DNA of 64,000 bases from Planctomycetota bacterium (GTDB taxonomy: Bacteria; Planctomycetota; Phycisphaerae; UBA1845): contig JAUWWQ010000007.1 of NCBI GenBank assembly GCA_030616775.1, positions 1 to 64,000 on the forward strand, written 5' to 3'. Within the stretch, counting starts at the first letter, position 1. Each line of letters starts with the position of its first letter. The position numbers were made by a program, and so were the translations under genes. Below the pieces are notes generated by a model. It made no database searches. It saw nothing but the letters and a program-made list of their open reading frames with translations, and was not told the origin of the DNA. Positions 56,817 to 64,000 of this stretch are shown piece by piece.

Positions 56817-58046
56817 TCACACCTGCGGCACAGCGAGTTGGCGCAGATACGGAATGACGCGTTTCCGCAAGGCCGTTCGGGACGAGTTTTGCCCATCCCT
56901 GATCGGCCGGCCGGTGCGATCATACCGTTCGAACAGAGAGTTATAGGCAAAGGCGGAAAAGTGCGGGGTACTCTGGCGGGCACGACGCATCTGCCCGATC
57001 ACCGTGGAAGCGTCCCGTTTGTCGAACATCACGCCCACAACCACCGGGATCGGCAAGCGCATCGACGACCAATCTCTCAGCCGCTGTGTGAAGGTGCGCA
57101 TACTCGCCGCGTAGTTCATCGGGTATATCGCATCTAGCAAACCTTCCTTTACCCAACGGGGCGAGTCCTGGAAGTGCTTGCGCCTTGCCACGTCCGGGGA
57201 TGCCCCGACGGCGGCACTGAGGCGCATGCGCGGATTCACCTTTCGCATCATGGTCCGGATGTCACGAACGAGCTGGCTGACCTGCTCAGTCCGCCAGGCA
57301 TCCCACAGCCGCGGGGCCGTTTCCGGGGTGCGGCCGGTCGCGCGTTTGAATAGGCCCAGCGTACGCGGGTCGCGCGGATAGTCGGGCACCCGGGCGCTTG
57401 GCCCATAGGAGTGGTTCCACTCGTTGGGAAAGCGGATGTAGTCCAGGTGCAGGCCGTCGACTGGATAGCGCTCCACGATCTCCCGGCAGACCCGCACCAG
57501 GTACTTGCGAACCTCTGGATAGCAAGGGTTGAGGCTGCTGTACCACCCCAGCGGTTGACGCCGACCGGCCGCGTCACGCCAGAACCACTCCGGATGGGCC
57601 AGGTAGAGCTGCCGTGGGTTTGTCGGCGACTTGTCGCCGCGCCAGCCAGGCACAACATTGATCCAGGCGTGCAAACTCAGGCCGCGACGATGTGCTTCCC
57701 TGGACGCGACCGCCAACGGGTCAAAGCCGGGATCGCGGCCACCCAATTCGTCCGCCCACGGCTCGATCTTCGAGCGGTAGAACACCGTGCCGTTGCCTCT
57801 TACCTGAAAAAGCACCGTGTTGAACCCGGCCGCTTTGCAGTTATCCATCACTCTTGCGATGTCGGTGGGCGATTTGTAGTCCCACCGGGTTACCCAGATG
57901 GCACGGATCGCCTTTGCTCGACCGGGGGCCAGCCTCTCGCGCCGAGTTCCAGGTTGACACCCGCTCAAGAAAGCTGTTGTGATCAGCCCGAGGGCGAGCA
58001 GTTTCACGTTTTGACCAAGGTGACCGTGACTCCGTCCGTGGTCCAT
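56817..58046 (-). CDS. Lipoprotein of the GH10-like/DUF187 glycoside hydrolase family
   Basis: The product of about 409 residues starts MDHGRSHGHLGQNVKLLALG and has a lipobox at LITTAFLSGC, so it would be lipidated by Lgt. The TIM-barrel domain shows AIRAIWVTRWDYKSPTDIAR, TVLFQVRGNGTVFYRSKIEP, HAWINVVPGW, VDGLHLDYIRFPNEW and LLDAIYPMNYAAS, typical of family-10-like hydrolases of bacterial surfaces. ATG at 58046 is preferred, since the longer frame to 58076 is encoded by a direct repeat flanking the MITE-like element. The substrate is probably a cell-wall or other glycan. Confidence 0.85.
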   Translation of the reverse strand: MDHGRSHGHLGQNVKLLALGLITTAFLSGCQPGTRRERLAPGRAKAIRAIWVTRWDYKSPTDIARVMDNCKAAGFNTVLFQVRGNGTVFYRSKIEPWADELGGRDPGFDPLAVASREAHRRGLSLHAWINVVPGWRGDKSPTNPRQLYLAHPEWFWRDAAGRRQPLGWYSSLNPCYPEVRKYLVRVCREIVERYPVDGLHLDYIRFPNEWNHSYGPSARVPDYPRDPRTLGLFKRATGRTPETAPRLWDAWRTEQVSQLVRDIRTMMRKVNPRMRLSAAVGASPDVARRKHFQDSPRWVKEGLLDAIYPMNYAASMRTFTQRLRDWSSMRLPIPVVVGVMFDKRDASTVIGQMRRARQSTPHFSAFAYNSLFERYDRTGRPIRDGQNSSRTALRKRVIPYLRQLAVPQV

Positions 58047-58050
58047 CTCT

Positions 58051-58196
58051 AGCATCCCCGGCATTGGCGCATCCAACTAGTGCCTTGTTTCATAAAAAAC
58101 GCGACTATCATCGCTGGACCGGGAATCCCTTCTCGGTCCTCTGGCAAGTGCCGAGAAAGGATTCTCGGCACAGCGTAGCATCCCCGGCGTTGGCGC
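58051..58196. repeat. MITE-like element flanked by 20-bp direct repeats
   Basis: The element (58077-58176) starts CTAGTGCCTTGTTTCATAAA and contains hairpins at 58116-58139 (GGACCGGGAA/TTCTCGGTCC) and 58148-58171 (GTGCCGAGAA/TTCTCGGCAC). A 20-bp imperfect direct repeat AGCATCCCCGGCATTGGCGC flanks it, at 58051-58070 and 58177-58196. The left copy lies in the start region of the GH10-like gene. Confidence 0.65.
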
Positions 58197-58230
58197 GCTC
58201 AGACTGTTATCGTCTCTAGAAAGACTCCCC

Positions 58231-59151
58231 TCAACGCTCAATCACCTGACCCACATGGCCGCCGACCTTGGCCAATAGGATCTCCGCTGTCGCACGATCT
58301 ACCATCCGGACATGCATGACGATTGCCGTTTTGACGTGCCCGCCGGCGGTTTCGAGCAACACACCGGAGGCCTCACGCGTAAGGCCGGTTATGGCTTGAA
58401 TGATCCGCGTGCCGCGGTCAAGGAGTTTGGCGTTGGCGGCCGTGTTCACATCGACCATCAGATTCTCATATATCTTTCCGGTCCGGACCATCGCGATGGT
58501 GGTCACCATGTTCAGCACCATTTTGGTGGCCGTCCCGGCTTTCATTCGGGTACTGCCCGTCACCACCTCCGGACCGGTGACCACACGGATGGACACATCG
58601 GCCTCATCCGTCACCTGCTCTTTCGGCACGCAGGCCAGGAATACCGTTTTGGCCCCACGCTGCCGCGCCCGACGCAAGGCCCCGTGGACAAAGGGCGTTG
58701 TGCCGCCGGTGGCAATGGCGAAGACCACGTCGGCCGGACCTACGCCACGTTCGTCCATAGCGGCTTCGCCATCTTCGGGATGATCCTCCGCACCTTCAAC
58801 GCTGCGGGTCAGGGCCTCCATACCACCGGCGATGACGCCTTGAACCATCGACGGATCGGAGAGAAAAGTCGGCGGACACTCCGTGGCATCGAGCACGCCC
58901 AGTCGGCCGCTGGTTCCCGCGCCAACATAGATCAAGCGGCCGCCCGCGCAAAAGGCCGTTGCGACCAGCTCGATCGCACGACGGATATCGCTGCCCGCTG
59001 CGGCCACCGCAGCCGCCACGGTCGCGTCCTCCCGGTTGATCAGCTCGAACACTTCGTCAACGGAGAGATGATCGAGGCGCATCGAATGTGGATTGCGATC
59101 TTCGGTGGTCAAATGGCCGCGATCGTCCATGATCGAATCGTCGTCCCGCAT
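58231..59151 (-). CDS. murQ: N-acetylmuramic acid 6-phosphate etherase MurQ
   Basis: MurQ splits lactate from MurNAc-6-phosphate in peptidoglycan recycling. The 306-residue SIS-domain protein has RLIYVGAGTSGRLGVLDATE, PPTFLSDPSMVQGVIAGG, VVFAIATGGTTPFVHGALRR, VVTGSTRMKAGTATKMVLNM and KIYENLMVDVNTAANAKL. The start may also be the ATG at residue 8. A ROK kinase lies 1.6 kb away on the same strand, though it does not look like an anhydro-MurNAc kinase. Confidence 0.95.
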   Translation of the reverse strand: MRDDDSIMDDRGHLTTEDRNPHSMRLDHLSVDEVFELINREDATVAAAVAAAGSDIRRAIELVATAFCAGGRLIYVGAGTSGRLGVLDATECPPTFLSDPSMVQGVIAGGMEALTRSVEGAEDHPEDGEAAMDERGVGPADVVFAIATGGTTPFVHGALRRARQRGAKTVFLACVPKEQVTDEADVSIRVVTGPEVVTGSTRMKAGTATKMVLNMVTTIAMVRTGKIYENLMVDVNTAANAKLLDRGTRIIQAITGLTREASGVLLETAGGHVKTAIVMHVRMVDRATAEILLAKVGGHVGQVIER

Positions 59152-59718
59152 CGTCGTTCAAGTTGTCTGTCTAGCCGCCGTAGTACTCGCTGGTGCGAGA
59201 ATCCCTTCTCGCACGTCCATCCGCGGGAATCCCCTCCCGCGTCTTCGGCTTTCGCCGGGTGCCACGGGTCCCGATGTACATCGGAACCCGCCAGTGCCCG
59301 GAACCATTGTGCACGCAGACACACTGACAGGCGAGCTGCCAGTGGCACCCCGCGTGGGGACGAGATGGGAATCTCGTCCCAGCACGGTTCCCGTTAGGTT
59401 GCTGATCCTAACGCGATCTAACCGGCGATGCCATGTCTAGGGTCAGCGTCACCGGCCACCACGCAACGGATATGGCGGAAGCGTGGTCAGTCGTGGATCT
59501 TCCACCGAGGTGCCAACGGTGAAGTACTAAACTCAAACTGACCGGCTCCTTCGTTGCGATTGACTATAAATCCCTGAGCCGTTGGCGGAACTTGTCTCGA
59601 CAGAGTCGGGGCCGCTGCTCGTAAAGCCCGGCGGGCGTCCACAGGGTCGTATGGCTTGCCCGGCGAGTCGATTGCCCCTAGGCTACGTCTTTCAGCTTGG
59701 CGCAGTCTGGAGAAGAAC
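59152..59718. other. Intergenic region with a cluster of perfect hairpins
   Basis: No gene is supported. Hairpins lie at 59193-59214 (GTGCGAGAA/TTCTCGCAC), 59222-59241 (CGCGGG/CCCGCG), 59271-59284 (CCGATGTACATCGG) and 59357-59380 (GGGACGAGAT/ATCTCGTCCC). They belong to the GAGAATCCCTTCTC repeat family. The stretch 59400-59718 shows nothing recognisable except the ribosome site of the next gene. Confidence 0.6.
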
Positions 59719-60705
59719 GTGGCCCACCGGTTTGTGAAAGAACTTCGCCCCGGGGAGCGGATCGAGGATGAGGTCTTCCTGATCCGGTCCAAGGATCTTC
59801 GTACGACCACCCAGGGCAGCCTCTACATTCACGCGATTTTAGTGGACCGCAGCGGGCAGCTAGTCGCCCGCCAGTGGCAGGCCACCGAAGCCATGTTCGA
59901 GCAAATGCCCGAAGGCGGCTTCCTGCACTTCAAGGGGCGGGTGGAGAACTATAAAGGCAATCTGCAATTCATTATCGACGGCATGCAGCCCGCCCAGCCG
60001 GGCTCATTCGATATTGTCGACTTCCTGCCCACTACCAAGCAAGACATCGACAAAATGTGGAAGCGGGTCGTGGATATCCTTGGCGGGATCAAGAATCCTG
60101 ATCTGGCTGCGCTGGTCAAAGAGTTTCTCACAGACGAAGAGCTGATGGCCCGGTTTCGCCGGGCGCCGGCGGCCGTAGCCATGCACCACGCCTACATCGG
60201 CGGGTTGCTCGAGCATACCGCAAAACTCCTGGAGGTGGGCCTGACGGCCATACCACTGTATCCCGAGCTCAGCCTGGACCTGGTGCTGGCCGGGCTGTTC
60301 CTACACGACATTGGCAAGGCCGCGGAGCTTACCTACGACACGATGATCGGTTACTCCGATGAAGGTCAGCTCTTGGGTCACATCACCCAGGCGGCTCTGT
60401 GGATCGAAACCAAAGCCGAGGCGGTCTCCAAGCGGACCGGCAAGGTGTTTCCCCGGGAGCTTCTGTGGGTACTGCAGCACATCGTGTTGAGTCACCACGG
60501 AGAATACCAGTTCGGCAGCCCGAAGCTGCCCGCGATTCCCGAAGCGGCTGCGATCCACTTCCTGGATAACCTCGATGCGAAGGTCAACATGCACCTGGCC
60601 GAGATCGAAAACGATCCTGATCCGGCAAGCCATTGGACCAAGTATAACAGGGCCTTGGAGACGAAGATCTACAAACCCGACGTCATGGGCACGCGCGGCG
60701 GCTAG
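59719..60705 (+). CDS. YhaM-like 3'-5' exoribonuclease (OB-fold plus HD domain)
   Basis: The 328-residue protein has an N-terminal OB-fold (residues of about 1-110, with FVKELRPGERIEDEVFLIRS and HFKGRVENYKGNLQFIIDGM) and a C-terminal HD domain. The HD metal ligands appear in MHHAYIGGLLEHT, LFLHDIGKAAEL and VLSHHGEYQFGSPK. This order is that of YhaM/Cbf1-type RNA exonucleases. GTG at 59719 is chosen because GGAG precedes it by 6 nt; an ATG at 59656 lacks one. It is 38 nt upstream of gcvPA, probably co-transcribed. Confidence 0.88.
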   Translation: MAHRFVKELRPGERIEDEVFLIRSKDLRTTTQGSLYIHAILVDRSGQLVARQWQATEAMFEQMPEGGFLHFKGRVENYKGNLQFIIDGMQPAQPGSFDIVDFLPTTKQDIDKMWKRVVDILGGIKNPDLAALVKEFLTDEELMARFRRAPAAVAMHHAYIGGLLEHTAKLLEVGLTAIPLYPELSLDLVLAGLFLHDIGKAAELTYDTMIGYSDEGQLLGHITQAALWIETKAEAVSKRTGKVFPRELLWVLQHIVLSHHGEYQFGSPKLPAIPEAAAIHFLDNLDAKVNMHLAEIENDPDPASHWTKYNRALETKIYKPDVMGTRGG

Positions 60706-60743
60706 CTTGACGGCGCTACGGTCGAGATCGCCGGACAACATCC

Positions 60744-62081
60744 ATGAAGTTCACTCAATTCACCGACAGCCAAGTCAAACAGGCTCTTAGTGTGATCGGC
60801 GTCGATTCGGTGGAGACGCTTTTTGCTCCGATCCCGCCTGCATTGCGCCTGAAAGGCGAACTGAACATTCCGTCCGGGCTAAGCGAACCGGGCTTGCTCA
60901 GCGATACTGAGCACCTGGCCTCGCGGAATCGGCATTGCGATCAGCTCGTGTGCTTCCTTGGCGGCGGCGCCTACGATCATTTTATTCCCACGGTGGTCGA
61001 CGCGCTATCGATGCAGACAGAGTTTCTCACAGCCTATACGCCGTATCAGGCCGAGGCGTCGCAGGGCATCCTGCAACTGTTTTACGAATTCCAGACCATG
61101 ATCTGTCTGCTGACCGGTATGGAGGTGGCCAACGCGTCGCTTTACGAGGTCGCCAGCGCCGCGGCTGAGGCGGTTTTGATGGCAACGACAATCACCAAGC
61201 GGCACCGAGTGCTCGTTGCCGAATCAGTTCACCCGGACACGCGACAGGTACTTGACACCTACGCGCAGTCACAGGACATCGACATAATAACCGTTCCGGC
61301 ACCTGAGGGAGTCGTCGATCAACAGGCCCTAGTCGCTGCTCTAGGTGAATCGACCGCTGCCGTCGTCGTGCAATCGCCGAATTTCTTCGGTTGCATTGAG
61401 CGACTCGATCATATCGCACCGGCGGCGCAGGACCACGGTGCTCTGGCCGTTGTCTCCACCGATCCGATTGCCGGCGGTGTGTTGAAGCCGCCGGGTGCGT
61501 TCGGTGCCGACATTGTGGTGGCTGAGGGGCAGGCGTTGGGTGTTCCCTTGCAGTACGGAGGGCCTTATCTGGGTGTGCTGGCCTGTCGCAAAGAGCATCT
61601 TCGCAAGATGCCCGGTCGCGTGGTCGGTGCAACCAAGGACGTGGACGGTCGGCGCGGCTTCTGCCTGGCACTGCAGACCCGCGAACAGCACATAAAAAGA
61701 GAGCGGGCGACCAGCAACATCTGCACGAACCAGGGACTGCTGGCGGCCCGGGCGGCCGTTTACATGGCGGCGATGGGCAAGCGCGGCCTCGCCGAGGTAG
61801 CGTCCCAGTGTTTCGACAAGGCCCACTATGCCGCCGGCGAGATTGCCAAACTGGACGGGTATGAGCTCCGCTTTGCGGCTCCATTTTTCAAGGAGTTCGT
61901 CGTGCAAACGTCGCGCGGTGTCAAGGGGGCGCTTACCGCGTGCCGACGGCGCGACATTCTCGGTGGCGTACCGCTTGTCCGGTTCGACGAACGGCTTGAC
62001 GACTGTTTCCTTGTGGCGGTGACGGAGAGACGCACCAAAGCTCAGATCGATGACTTGGTGGCCGCGCTTGGGAGTGTCTAG
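60744..62081 (+). CDS. gcvPA: Glycine dehydrogenase (decarboxylating) subunit 1, GcvPA
   Basis: GcvPA pairs with GcvPB to form the P protein of the glycine cleavage system, which decarboxylates glycine and passes the aminomethyl group to lipoyl-GcvH. The 445-residue chain has the typical start (QVKQALSVIGVDSVETLFAP), CFLGGGAYDHFIPTVVDAL, TPYQAEASQGILQLFYEFQT, and NICTNQGLLAARAAVYMAAM. It lacks the PLP-binding lysine, which is in GcvPB. GcvT and GcvH are not within the window. Confidence 0.95.
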   Translation: MKFTQFTDSQVKQALSVIGVDSVETLFAPIPPALRLKGELNIPSGLSEPGLLSDTEHLASRNRHCDQLVCFLGGGAYDHFIPTVVDALSMQTEFLTAYTPYQAEASQGILQLFYEFQTMICLLTGMEVANASLYEVASAAAEAVLMATTITKRHRVLVAESVHPDTRQVLDTYAQSQDIDIITVPAPEGVVDQQALVAALGESTAAVVVQSPNFFGCIERLDHIAPAAQDHGALAVVSTDPIAGGVLKPPGAFGADIVVAEGQALGVPLQYGGPYLGVLACRKEHLRKMPGRVVGATKDVDGRRGFCLALQTREQHIKRERATSNICTNQGLLAARAAVYMAAMGKRGLAEVASQCFDKAHYAAGEIAKLDGYELRFAAPFFKEFVVQTSRGVKGALTACRRRDILGGVPLVRFDERLDDCFLVAVTERRTKAQIDDLVAALGSV

Positions 62082-62089
62082 ACGGCGTG

Positions 62090-63598
62090 ATGAAGACAGT
62101 ACCGACGATGCAGCAAGAGGATCATCCCCTGCTATTTGAGATCGGCGCGCCGGGGTTGTGCGCGGTATCGCTGCCTCCCTCTGACGTACCGCCGGTCAAG
62201 CGATCGGAGGCCGTTCCGGGGGAACTGCTCGCCGATGATCCGCCGGCGCTGCCCGAAGTCGGTGAACTGGACCTGGTCCGCCACTACAAACGACTTGCCC
62301 ACCGCTGCTTCAACATCGACGCGAACTTCTACCCGCTGGGTAGCTGCACCATGAAGTACAACCCGCGCATCAATGAGCGGGTGGCCGCCATGCCGGGCTT
62401 TATCAACCTGCACCCCTATCAGGATGAAGCGGACGTGCAGGGCATCCTGGAACTGCTTTATCGCCTTCGCTGTGATCTGGCGGAGATCGCCGGGCTGGCA
62501 GAGACCACTCTGCAGCCCGCTGCCGGCGCCCACGGTGAGATGACCGGCTTGATGATTATCAACGCATATCACAGCAGTCGTGGCGAACATCGCTCAAAGG
62601 TGCTTACGCCGGACAGCGCCCACGGAACCAACCCCGCCAGTTGCACGATCTGCGGGCGGCGGTCGATACCGGTCCAGTCCAGAAAAGACGGTCGCGTCGA
62701 CCTCGACGATCTTCGCGCCAAGGTTGATGAAGACACCGCGGCGTTTATGATCACCAACCCCAACACCGTCGGCGTGTTTGATGAACAGGTCGCCGACATC
62801 GCCCAGATCATCCACGCGAAAGGAGCGCAGCTCTACCTCGACGGTGCGAACATGAACGCCATCCTGGGTATCACCAGGCCGGGTGACTTCGGCGTGGATT
62901 GCATGCACTTCAATACGCATAAGACATTCAGCACACCGCATGGCGGCGGCGGACCCGGCGCCGGCCCGGTGGCCGTCGCGGAGCATCTGCGCGAATTCCT
63001 ACCCGTACCACAGGTGATCAGACGCCATGACGGCACGTTCGGTTGGTCGTCCGACCGTCCCAAGAGCATCGGGAAGGTCCGATCGTTTTACGGTCAGGTT
63101 GGCGTCCTGGTGCGAGCCTACACTTACATCCGTGCCATAGGCCGGGAGGGTCTGCGCGACGTGGCCGAGAAGGCGGTGCTGGCTGCCAACTACGTAGCCG
63201 CGAGGTTGAAGGATCGCTACCCGATGCCCTTCCCACCGCCATACGCCCACGAGTTTGTTACCGTGCCCGACTTTCCAGGAAGCGGCGTAAGCGACATAGA
63301 CATCGCCAAACGTCTGATCGATTACGGCATCCATCCACCGACCATGAGCTTTCCGGTTCATCACTGTCTGATGATTGAACCGACTGAGACGGAATCGCCG
63401 GCCACGCTGGACCATTTTGTCGAAGCGATGCTGGCCATCGCGGACGAGATCGAGAACGATCCTAAGGTTGTGCGCACAGCTCCGCACACCACGCCGGTTC
63501 GGCGTCTGGACGAAGTGACCGCAAGCCGCAAACCCAACGTACGCTGGAGACGTTGCGACGGTACCGCGACCGCCAGGGAGCGGTCGCATTCGACATGA
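62090..63598 (+). CDS. gcvPB: Glycine dehydrogenase (decarboxylating) subunit 2, GcvPB
   Basis: The 502-residue partner carries PLP on the lysine of FNTHKTFSTPHGGGGPGAGP. Other typical blocks are FYPLGSCTMKYNPRINE, QPAAGAHGEMTGLMIINAYH, DSAHGTNPASCTICG and SGVSDIDIAKRLIDYGIHPP. ATG at 62090 starts 8 nt after gcvPA; GTG at 62087 is possible. The C-terminal tail (RRCDGTATARERSHST) is not typical. It overlaps the lipoate ligase start (ATGA). Confidence 0.96.
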   Translation: MKTVPTMQQEDHPLLFEIGAPGLCAVSLPPSDVPPVKRSEAVPGELLADDPPALPEVGELDLVRHYKRLAHRCFNIDANFYPLGSCTMKYNPRINERVAAMPGFINLHPYQDEADVQGILELLYRLRCDLAEIAGLAETTLQPAAGAHGEMTGLMIINAYHSSRGEHRSKVLTPDSAHGTNPASCTICGRRSIPVQSRKDGRVDLDDLRAKVDEDTAAFMITNPNTVGVFDEQVADIAQIIHAKGAQLYLDGANMNAILGITRPGDFGVDCMHFNTHKTFSTPHGGGGPGAGPVAVAEHLREFLPVPQVIRRHDGTFGWSSDRPKSIGKVRSFYGQVGVLVRAYTYIRAIGREGLRDVAEKAVLAANYVAARLKDRYPMPFPPPYAHEFVTVPDFPGSGVSDIDIAKRLIDYGIHPPTMSFPVHHCLMIEPTETESPATLDHFVEAMLAIADEIENDPKVVRTAPHTTPVRRLDEVTASRKPNVRWRRCDGTATARERSHST

Positions 63599-64000
63599 TT
63601 CGTGTTCTACAGGACGGCCCGCTTGACGGCCCGTCAAACATGGCCCGTGACGAGGCCTTGATGGTGGGCGTCGGCCGGTCGGAATCACCGCCGACGCTGC
63701 GACTCTACCAGTGGCACCCGCCCACAATCTCGCTGGGCTACTTCCAGCGCTACGCCGATTATGAATCGCTGGCTCCACCGGCGGGTCAACTGGCCGTAGT
63801 AAGAAGACTGACCGGCGGCGGAGCGATTCTCCATGATCTGGAGTTGACCTATTCACTTACCCTACCGGTTGAGCACCATCTGTTGTTGAAGGGGCCCAAC
63901 CGACTGTATGAACTGGCACATGACGCTGTGATGGCATACCTTGACTCACTCGGCCTGACTGCCACCCGCTGTGAAACGACCGACGACTCGAGCCCCACCC
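63595..64000 (+). CDS. Lipoate-protein ligase A-like protein, 5' part
   Basis: The frame runs off the window after 135 codons. It begins MIRVLQDGPLDGPSNMARDE, then TLRLYQWHPPTISLGYFQRY and the lipoyl/biotinyl ligase signature VVRRLTGGGAILHDLELTYS. These are conserved in LplA/LipB-type proteins that attach or transfer lipoate to carriers such as GcvH. ATGA overlap with gcvPB links it to the glycine cleavage operon. Whether it is a ligase or an octanoyltransferase cannot be told from the visible part. Confidence 0.88.
   Translation, partial: MIRVLQDGPLDGPSNMARDEALMVGVGRSESPPTLRLYQWHPPTISLGYFQRYADYESLAPPAGQLAVVRRLTGGGAILHDLELTYSLTLPVEHHLLLKGPNRLYELAHDAVMAYLDSLGLTATRCETTDDSSPT

Noticed and set aside
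62999-63856. A 285-codon minus-strand frame across the gcvPB/lipoate ligase junction
   Set aside because: The opposite strand carries two clear enzymes. The frame is an antisense artefact.

Overview
The window looks like chromosomal DNA of a planctomycete (Planctomycetota, possibly Phycisphaerae-like). The evidence is GC-rich coding with signal-peptide proteins typical of the phylum: a prepilin-like protein with an N-terminal methylation motif, a 1528-residue PQQ-propeller protein, a MoxR/DUF58/vWA membrane cluster, an NPCBM-domain protein, and an Lgt with a large charged insertion. KdsA and MurQ indicate a Gram-negative type envelope with Kdo and peptidoglycan recycling. The placement is inference from gene content; no marker gene was compared.

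Region by region. 1-2.7 kb is accessory: an IS1595-type transposase end, an NYN-domain nuclease with a zinc ribbon, a proline-anticodon tRNA with unusual identity bases, a small regulator-like protein and tRNA-Ala(GGC). 2.8-10.1 kb is mixed housekeeping: xerD, an HExxH protein, queF, a Nudix hydrolase, a prepilin-like protein with terminator and promoters, a Tat-exported DUF362 protein and a small DMT-type transporter. 10.1-15.7 kb holds a GT2 glycosyltransferase, an IS1380 relic with MITE-like ends, two methyltransferases, an ABM-domain protein and nadB. At 16.2-19.2 kb the essential SRP gene ffh is preceded by a 266-bp duplicate of its own 5' end, and a hicA-hicB-unknown-gene cassette lies between the two copies.

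19.6-43.1 kb is one collinear run of 13 plus-strand genes, many overlapping: PQQ propeller protein, alpha/alpha-toroid protein, MoxR ATPase, DUF58, two vWA/GATase-like membrane proteins, a DUF4175-like membrane protein, a Gln/Glu-rich coiled-coil protein, a TPR-like protein, an NPCBM protein, then three HtrA-like proteins in tandem. Only the first HtrA keeps the catalytic triad. I infer an envelope protein-remodelling or quality-control system.

43.1-45.3 kb carries lgt and panC on the minus strand. 45.5-48.1 kb is an ECF sigma, a putative membrane anti-sigma and an STN/secretin-like exported protein. 48.4-50.9 kb is a compact Rrf2-cysK-cysE cysteine operon with a palindromic operator on its own promoter. 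51.2-54.3 kb is accB-accC and an M24 aminopeptidase. 54.5-59.2 kb has kdsA, ArsR-ROK kinase, a GH10-like lipoprotein and murQ. 59.7-64.0 kb is yhaM-like exonuclease, gcvPA, gcvPB and a truncated lipoate ligase gene.

Several families of dispersed repeats run through the window: REP-like GC palindromes (one inside a coding sequence), GAGAATCCCTTCTC hairpins carried in MITE-like elements with IS1380-like ends, a 141-bp element that begins exactly at the stop codons of cysE and accC, and short ATTCGCC micro-repeats at gene boundaries.
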